Below are positions 57,361-64,000 of a DNA stretch of 64,000 nucleotides, piece after piece; position 1 is the first letter of the stretch; the number at the start of each line of letters is the position of its first letter. Below the pieces are notes generated by a model, which was given only the letters and a program-made list of their open reading frames with translations, had not been told where the DNA came from and made no database searches. Made by a program: the position numbers and the translations under genes. This DNA is from Hemileia vastatrix (taxonomy: Eukaryota > Basidiomycota > Pucciniomycetes > Pucciniales > Zaghouaniaceae), in assembly GCA_030280995.1 (NCBI GenBank), contig JASXTE010000001.1:9581001-9645000 (forward strand), in the 5' to 3' direction.

Positions 57361-58327
57361 ATGTCAGCTTGTCCAACTCCAGCTCCCACGCCTCCTCGCC
57401 CCAAAGCGGATGGTGGGCTCGTTAATCGACAGTACTCCCAAGCATGCACGGCTTGTGAAACGATGGAATACTTTTGTGTTGAAAGCATGGCTACTCAAGG
57501 TCCTTGTCTGAAATGCGAGTTTTACCGATGGAGACGGGTGGTGTGCGATGCTTTAGCTAAAAATTCTGACATTGAAAAAAGGTTTACCAAGACCAAATAT
57601 TGGGTAATACCAAAGACCAAAGAAGTGGTCAAAGATATATGGGATGTGTCGATCAGGGATGATCAATCAGAAGCAGTTGAGGAGGAAGTTGAGGACACCA
57701 TGGCAACCTGGGTAACCCAAGCCACGGGTAAAAAACAAAGGGTAGAAGAGGAGGTGGATGAATTGGTGGAGGAAGATGAGGAGGAAGTCCCCATCTTAAG
57801 GCAGATGGTCATTGAAGATGACAAAGAAGAAAAACAAGTGGCAGTGGAAGTCACATCAAAGTTATTTCTAGAGGCTGATACAATGTTCAAAGTAAGTTTG
57901 CTTTTATTTTATTTTATTTTAATTTTGTTTTTTCCAAAGAAAATTTTTTACTGATGACCGTATGTCTTAGAATTTAGATGTCATTGCAGAAGCCCCTATG
58001 ATGGAAACCTCGAGTGTGGGAGCTCCTATTGTGGACGTGGCACTGTTGATTCCAACTGAAGAACATTTACCAGTGATTGCCTTGAGGGAGGATAATGAAG
58101 AAACTCTTGACCAGGTATGGCCCAAAAAACCTCACCAGGGTTGACGAGCTAGGTTTATTGAAGAGTTCAGTGGCGATATCAACAAGATTATTGATGCTGC
58201 CTCCTTCGACGTGGCTGAAGAATTGCTGGAGATTGGGGAAGTGGTACCAGTAGGAGAGGGAGAGGTTTTTGAGAAATGTAGGAAGGAAATAAGGGTGATT
58301 TTGGAGAAGATGAAGGGATTGGTTTGA
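57361..58327 (+). pseudogene. Antisense gene with Zn2Cys6-like motif, copy 2
   Basis: Exons 57361-57891 and 57971-58327 with an intron at the same position and phase as copy 1 (AAA|GTAAGT ... TCTTAG|AAT). The cysteine core keeps six residues, ACTACETMEYFC and GPCLKCEFYRWRRVVC, giving C-X2-C-X6-C-X9-C-X2-C-X9-C. The seventh cysteine of copy 1 is Tyr here, so six is the conserved number. Acidic middle and C-terminal FEKCRKEIRVILEKMK are retained. A TGA at 58142-58144 interrupts exon 2, where copy 1 has CGA, a C-to-T change at CpG. Plus strand, opposite to gag-pol. Confidence 0.75.
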
Positions 58328-59150
58328 GAGAAAATAAAGGAGAAAATTTAAAATGGAAGAAAAAAAGAAAAGAAAGAAAGAGGAAAAGAAAAGTAGAAAA
58401 AATTTGTATATTTATTTATTTTATTTTGTTGTTTTAATTAAAATTTTTAATATTTATTTTATAAGATTTTGAGAGAAAAAGAAAAAAAAAAAGAAGAAAG
58501 AAAAAGATTTGAATAAAATTTTGTTTTAAATTTTGAAAGAAGAAAAAATTTGAATGAAAGAAGAAAAGAAAGAATATTTAATTGAAGGAATTTTAGTTTA
58601 AATTTTGAAAAGAAAAAATTTAAGTAAGAAAAAAGAAATAGTTGATTGAAATAATTTTGTTTGAAATGAAAATTTAATGAAAGAAAAAATTGTTATTTGT
58701 GAAAGTGTATTTATTGAAGTGTTGAGAAATTTTAGTTATTTGAAAAGAAAGAAGAAAAAATAGTTTTGAAAAAAATAATTTGAAAGAAAGAAGTAATTTG
58801 TTCAAAGAATTTTAAAAGAGAGATTTAAAGGTTGAAGTGAAGTTTGAGAAAGATGGCCATATTGAGTTTGTGAAAAATTTTGATAGTTTGAAGAAAAAAA
58901 AAATAAAATAAAATAAAATAAGGGAAAAGAAGAAAAGTTTTGAAAAGAGAGAAGAAAATTTAAAGGAATTTATTGATTTTTTAAGATTTTAATTTTATTA
59001 TTTTGTTTTATTTTATTTTATTTTATTTTATTTATTTTTAATTTAATTTTAATTTAATTTAATTTATTTTAGAGAAGGTTGAAAACTTTTGAAAGAAAAA
59101 AGAAGAAAGAAGAAAAGAAAAGAAAAGAGAAAGAAGAGAAAAAATAAAAG
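58328..59150. other. GA/T-rich low-complexity spacer, copy 2
   Basis: Counterpart of 16055-16900: purine runs of the GAAAGAA kind and TTTTA runs between convergent genes. Alignable in parts, with length changes in the runs. Confidence 0.55.
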
Positions 59151-59156
59151 AGAGTT

Positions 59157-62100
59157 CTAAGGTTTTGGTTTTAAAGGATATTTAAGATGAAAAGATTTTA
59201 GGAGTTCAGGGGCGTTAGAAACATTGGTGGCTGGTTCTCAGGATGTTTTGTCTGAGTCATTGAGGAAGCCTTCCCATTCCACAAGGTATTGAAGTTTCCC
59301 CTTGCACATTCTTCAATCAAGGATACGGCTTACTTCCCACTGTAGATGGTCTTCTACTTTGACCGGTTCTGGAGGGGGTTGGTTCCTGCCCAGGTATGTT
59401 TCTCGAGCCAGTTCCAGGAGAGATACGTGGAAAACAGGGTGAATAGCCTGCCATTTAGGAAGTAGCTTGAGTCAAAATGCAGTTTTAGAGACTTCAAAGT
59501 TGATTTCAAATGGTCCCAAGCGTTTTTCAGCCAGTTCCTTTGATGGTCAAGTCGCTCGAATGTTTCGTGCATCGAGCCATACTTTTTTGCCTGATTTAAA
59601 AGAAGGAGCAGATTGTCGATGTTTGTCGGCCTGTTCCTTGTACCTTTGAATCACTAATTCCAAATTTGATTTAAGTTCCTCTTAGAGTCGTGATATGGTT
59701 CAAAGATAATGTTCAGCAGGATGATTAGTTCCTACGTGGATTGAGTTGAATCAAAAATGTCTTCCATAAGCAGTTTCGAAAGGGGATTGTCGTGTCAAAG
59801 AATGAGTCAAGTTATTATAAGCAAATTAGGCCAATGGTAACCATGTGGTCCAATTGTCTTGTTGGTAACTGACATACATTAAAAGGTATTGTTCGAGGAT
59901 TTGATTGACCCTTTCTGTTTGCCCATTGGTTTCAGGATGATAGGCTGTGGAGAGATTCCTTGTGATATTGAGTTGTTGACACAGTTGAGTCCAGAATGTG
60001 GATACAAACAATGAGCCTCTATCCGAAATAATATCATTAGGTAAGCCATGCTTGGAGAATACATATTCTAGAAACAATTTTGACAAATCTTCTGCTGTAG
60101 CAGTAGTAGTGGTTTTAATAAAAATATACATCTTTGAAAATCTATCTACTATTACTAATATAGCATCAAAATTACTAGAAAGAGGAATTTGAGAAATAAA
60201 ATCCATCAATAAAGATTCCCAAGGTTTAGAGGGAATAGGAAATGGTTGAAGCAACCCATGCTTCTGGTGACAGGGAGCCTTATTCCTATTACATTCATAA
60301 CAAGATCTTATATAGGCCTTGATTTCTGTGTTCATTCCTGGCCAGAAGAAATCCCTTGCTATTAACTGGTAGGTTTTATCAACCCCAAAATGACCAGCTA
60401 ATGGAGAATCATGTTGACTATTGAAAATCCATAATTTTATTTCATTGTTGTTGGGTATGACTACTCTACCTTCAAAAACTAATAGACCTGATTCAATACT
60501 AAATCTTTTGGCCCCTTGCTTCGAGAGTATTTTGTCTTTTAACCCTAAGCAATAATTGTCCTTTGACTGAGCTTCGAGGATGTTGGATAGTGGATTTTGA
60601 AAAGATTGAATTGTCATCAGATTAAGTTGATGAGTCATTAACATTGATTCGTTGAAAATTGATTTCACATTTGCTGGGTTCTTGTCAGCAAATGCGTCCC
60701 CCAGCTGTGGGTAAACGTTGTCCCAACGTGACAAGATATCTGGGACAATGCAGTTCTTACCTGGGCGATAGGAAATAGAAAAAAGAAATTCAGACAGAAA
60801 TTCAGCCCACCTGGCTTGATGCCTGGTTAACACTTTGGAAGACATAAAGTATTTCAAAGCATTATGGTCAGTCTGGATTTGAAAAGGACTATCTAAGCTG
60901 AGAAGAAAAGAGCGCCATTTTTTAAGACAATGAATAATAGCTAAAAGCTCTTTGTCATGAATTTCATAATTTAATTCTGCTGCAATGAGTTTGCGTGACT
61001 CAAAAGCAACAGGATGAAAAAATTTTGTTTCAGGATTTAATTGAGAAATGACCCCTGCAATAGCATAATTGCTCGCATCTGTCTCGACTGTTGTCAAAGC
61101 AGAAGGGTCAAAGTGTCAAAGAATTGGAGCTGTGGTGAACGCAGTCTTCAATGCTTTGAATTCCTTTTGTGCTGTATAAGTAAAAAAAAGGAATATCTTT
61201 TATAAGAAGAGAAGTAAGATTGGAAATAGTTTTAGAGTAATCTTTAATAAATCATATATAGAAATTTGAAAAACCCCAAAATCCTTGGAGGGATTTAACA
61301 GTTTTGGGCTCAGGCCATTCCAGGACTTTTTTGACCTTTTTGTTGTCCATGACTAAACCATCAGTTGATAACGTAAAACCCAAAAAATCGATTGATTTAA
61401 GATGGAATTCACATTTATTGTGCTTGGCGTAAAGACCGTGATCTCGAAGTTGATTTAGAACCTGTCAAACATGATAAATATGTTCATCCAGTGTCTTTGA
61501 GAAAATTAAAATATCATCTAAATAGACAACAACAAATTGTTCGACAACATCTTGAAAGATGTCATTGACAAAGGTTTGAAAAGTTGATGGTGCATTACAC
61601 AATCCAAAAGGCATAACTAAATATTCAAAACTACCAAATCTAGTGCGCATTGCAGTCAGTGGTTCATGACCTTCCGCAATGCGAATAAGATTATAAGTGC
61701 CTCTAAGATCAATTTTAGAAAAGAAATTAGCACCATTGAAAAGGGTAAGAAACAATGACATAGGAGGAACAGGATATGCATTCTTCTTAGTGACTGTGTT
61801 GAGCTTTCTATAGTCAACACACAACCTAAGGCTACCGTCTTTTTTCTTTACAAAAAGAACAGGGGAGCCGGTTGGAAATTTACTGGCTCTGATCAAACCT
61901 TTGGCTACATTCTCTGTAATTTAGTCTTGAAGAACTTGAGATTTGTCCTTCGACAAAGAATATACAGGACCTGCCGGAGGTACTGGACCTATTAACTCTA
62001 TTTGATGGTTGTAGGGTTGATGAGGTGGTAACTTATTGGCCTTGCAGATTGAGAAAACATTGAGGAAATCATGATAGATTTACAGTAGATTTGATTTAAT

Positions 62101-62787
62101 GGCTTCAACATTGATTTGGTCATCCTCATCATCTTCAAGAGAATCTGTTGAGGGAAGACCAGAATTGAGAGAGCATAATTCGATTACTTTGAGGCAATTT
62201 AAATCCTCTTCAAGTGAAGTCATTGAGCTAGAAGGGTTAGCCAATTTCTCATTTAGAGAAAGATCAGATGCTTGCAAGTCATCTGGCAGAGATTTGTCCT
62301 CTAGAGGGACATTGTCAGGCGGGTTGTTTAACTCCCTATTGACCTGCATTGAAGAATCAGAAATATACTTAGTGCGTGGGGTGATCAATCCCCGTGACCA
62401 ATCAATTTCAGGATTCCAATGCGTTAAAAAGTCATGGCCAAGAATGGTATCGTCCATCCTTGGGGCGTCCAAGACTGATAATTCCCACTCAAAGGGGGGA
62501 ATGTTCGGAAAGTTGAAAACCCATAAAACTTTCTTACTTACCCAATATTTGGGTTCCTCTGATTCGACCAAGTAAATTTGAGTTCAATCGATATCTGTAA
62601 ATGTCAGTTGTAACTTCTCAGAAAAAGATAAAATAACAAAAGAAATTGAAGCTCCAGAGTCTATAAGACAACTGAAGGGGATATCCTCCTTAAAAAGAAT
62701 GAATCTCAAGTGGTTTAAGGCAACTCCAGTGCTTAAGACATGGAGGTTCTGTGCACTGGGCAAGATAAGATAGTTTGCTTTGCACAC
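59157..62787 (-). pseudogene. Chromovirus pol, copy 2
   Basis: Order from the right: protease CLIDSGASISFVI (in 62787-62584), a protease-to-RT linker (62571-62080), reverse transcriptase 61896-61465 with [13 protein letters not shown] and intact YLDDILIF, RNase H plus integrase open for 423 codons (61097-59826) including ETDASNYAIAGVISQ, HHCC zinc residues (H...H; SCYECNRNK), the DDE core positions (MDFISQIP; SDRGSLF; TNGQTERVN), then linker and chromodomain ending at the TAG at 59157-59159. The chromodomain has two stops, one replacing a conserved Trp (TGG to TGA). Frameshifts near 61100-61460 and 62080 also inactivate it. Confidence 0.87.
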
Positions 62788-63251
62788 AAGTAAACTATCT
62801 ACTATTTTTTTGACTTCAAACTAGTACCTTCTCTTTCCTTCAACTTTACACAATCTTCCAGCTTGTGCTTACCCCCACAATACATACATAACCCATTATC
62901 CACTTGTCTCTTCCTCTCAGCTTCTTTAAGTTCCCCTTTAGGATCCAGTACTTTGCTGATATCTCTTGGGGTTGCACTTTTAGGTCAAGTTTTGTCCTTT
63001 CCCTTATTGGGTCTGGATTGAGCTGTCCGTGGGTGTGAAGAAGGTCCCGATTTAAAATTTAGGCCTTGAGATTTGTTGGCGTATCAACGATGTTGTAGTT
63101 GTCCTTGGTAAACGCTGTCGAGTTCAAGGGTTCGATCCATTAAATCAGTTAAAGTAGTCATCTTCTGACCATGAACATTTAATTGATACAGAATCCTTGA
63201 AGGAAGTCCTTTTTTGAAATGATACTTGAGGGAAACATCATTCCAACCTAC

Positions 63252-63974
63252 TCAAGTTTGAAGTGCTCTGAAGTTCAAAATATATTCAGAGGCTTTACCA
63301 TTATCACTCATGTGAAGAAAATCAAGTTTGATTTCTGCGTTGTCAGTTTCATTAGGGTCACCAAACAACGTGAAGAGTTGGTCTTTGAGTTTTTCCCAGT
63401 TATTAATAAGTAAGTGGGTTTCTGTCAAAGAGAGCATGAGGAGATAAGGCTCAAACCATCTTGCTGCTTTTCCGGCTAGGAATGAAGAAGCGTAATCAAC
63501 CTTTGATTGGTTGTTATTGAAGGTTCTAGGGTCATTATGGAACAGGAGCTTGCAGGTTTTCAAGAAGGGCTGCAATCTGTCTGGATGTTCTCCATCAAAT
63601 TTATCAGGAGATTTTATGGAAGAAGTTTTGAATTTAGATCCCTCCAAAGACGTTGTATTGGAAAGGGTCTTCATGAAAAGTCTCATGAAGTCCTCCAGCG
63701 AATTAGATGGTCCAGGTTCCAAAGGTTGACAAGAAGGGTGAGTAGCAGGGGCGGATGGTGCCTTGTGCATTGTATCCTCTCCTTCTTCATCATCACTGGA
63801 ATCATCAAAATCTTGTGGGATGTCTTCTACAGATTGGACTGAATGTTTCCGTTCCCTAAGGTTGAGTGGTTCCAAGGAGTGAGTGTGGGAAACAGGCCGT
63901 GTGGCTGTTGGCCTGCCTCTGGCGTGAGCTCTAGTAGTAGCGCCCATAGGAGGAGTGCGTTGAACAGGTTCCAT
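63252..63974 (-). pseudogene. Chromovirus gag, copy 2 (first 240 codons open)
   Basis: MEPVQRTPPMGATTRAHARG opens the frame. Capsid-like features PDKFDGEHPDRLQPFLKTC and SFLAGKAARWFEPYL, then DQLFTLFGDPNETDNAE. A stop near 63252 precedes the rest, which includes a zinc knuckle CMYCGGKHKLEDC at about 62850-62888. Better preserved than copy 1. Confidence 0.82.
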
Positions 63975-64000
63975 TTTATGAATTTAGAAAACACCTGAAA

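Larger units (their letters stand above)
56452..64000 (-). mobile_element. Ty3/Gypsy chromovirus, copy 2 (runs off the window)
   Basis: Same family as 14195-23959, same orientation. The 3' LTR is at 56452-57264, then the antisense gene, spacer, pol and gag. The gag start codon is at 63972-63974, so the primer-binding site and 5' LTR lie just beyond the window. No insertion interrupts the chromodomain region, which made it the reference for defining the insertion in copy 1. The left flank is TTTTA; the matching duplication cannot be checked. Confidence 0.92.

Overview
This is a 64 kb stretch of an AT-rich, intron-bearing fungal nuclear genome that is mostly transposable elements. The host genes (DBP8/DDX49-type helicase, a PKR1-like V-ATPase assembly factor, U1-C and VPS41) have short GT-AG introns with fungal-type proteins. 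The two Ty3/Gypsy chromoviruses, the Copia element and the Harbinger element also fit a repeat-bloated basidiomycete. A rust fungus (Pucciniales) is my best guess. That is inference from style and composition, not from a database hit.

Layout. 1-7023 is AT-rich and gene-free, with foldback-like pyrimidine/purine tracts and a dispersed repeat carrying a 16-18 bp palindrome. 7024-9701 holds two minus-strand genes: a DBP8-like DEAD-box helicase (four exons, one apparent frameshift) and a PKR1-like gene. 9895-25289 is one Copia retrotransposon with a perfect 5-bp target duplication (GAACT). It was split by a Harbinger-type MITE (11004-11451) and by a 9.8-kb chromovirus (14195-23959, duplication GGAAC), which itself took a 1.35-kb LTR-like insertion. 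25290-27315 is unassigned. 27316-30171 is a nearly intact PIF/Harbinger element whose transposase has one in-frame stop. 30172-43620 is decayed DNA-transposon sequence, about 970 bp of an (AAAAATTT)n satellite, and three copies of a solo-LTR family. 44377-48615 is a cluster of Harbinger-like non-autonomous elements sitting in (TAA)n, one of them a large foldback interrupted by a fourth solo LTR with a perfect duplication (TAAAG). 49138-54486 is the main genic island: U1-C (minus) and VPS41 (plus), divergently transcribed from a 421-bp region made largely of a 21-bp minisatellite. 54487-56451 is microsatellite-rich. 56452-64000 is a second chromovirus copy, cut off by the window end.

The most interesting system is in the two chromovirus copies. 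Their gag-pol runs on the minus strand. Each copy also carries, between the end of pol and the 3' LTR, a separate gene on the opposite strand. It has its own TATA box, one intron at the same place in both copies, and a six-cysteine motif close to the fungal Zn(II)2Cys6 spacing, followed by a strongly acidic region. Each copy has one premature stop, at different codons, so the ancestral frame was open. The same element shows a 13-nt perfect complementarity between the sequence just inside its 5' LTR (the primer-binding site position) and an LTR segment downstream of a TATA box, which is the arrangement expected for self-primed reverse transcription as in Tf1-like chromoviruses.

Host-gene functions are housekeeping: ribosome biogenesis (DBP8), V-ATPase assembly (PKR1), 5' splice-site recognition (U1-C) and endosome/vacuole tethering (VPS41). 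Apart from sharing promoters or neighbourhoods they do not form a pathway. Exon limits below were read by eye from splice motifs and reading-frame continuity, not confirmed with transcripts.
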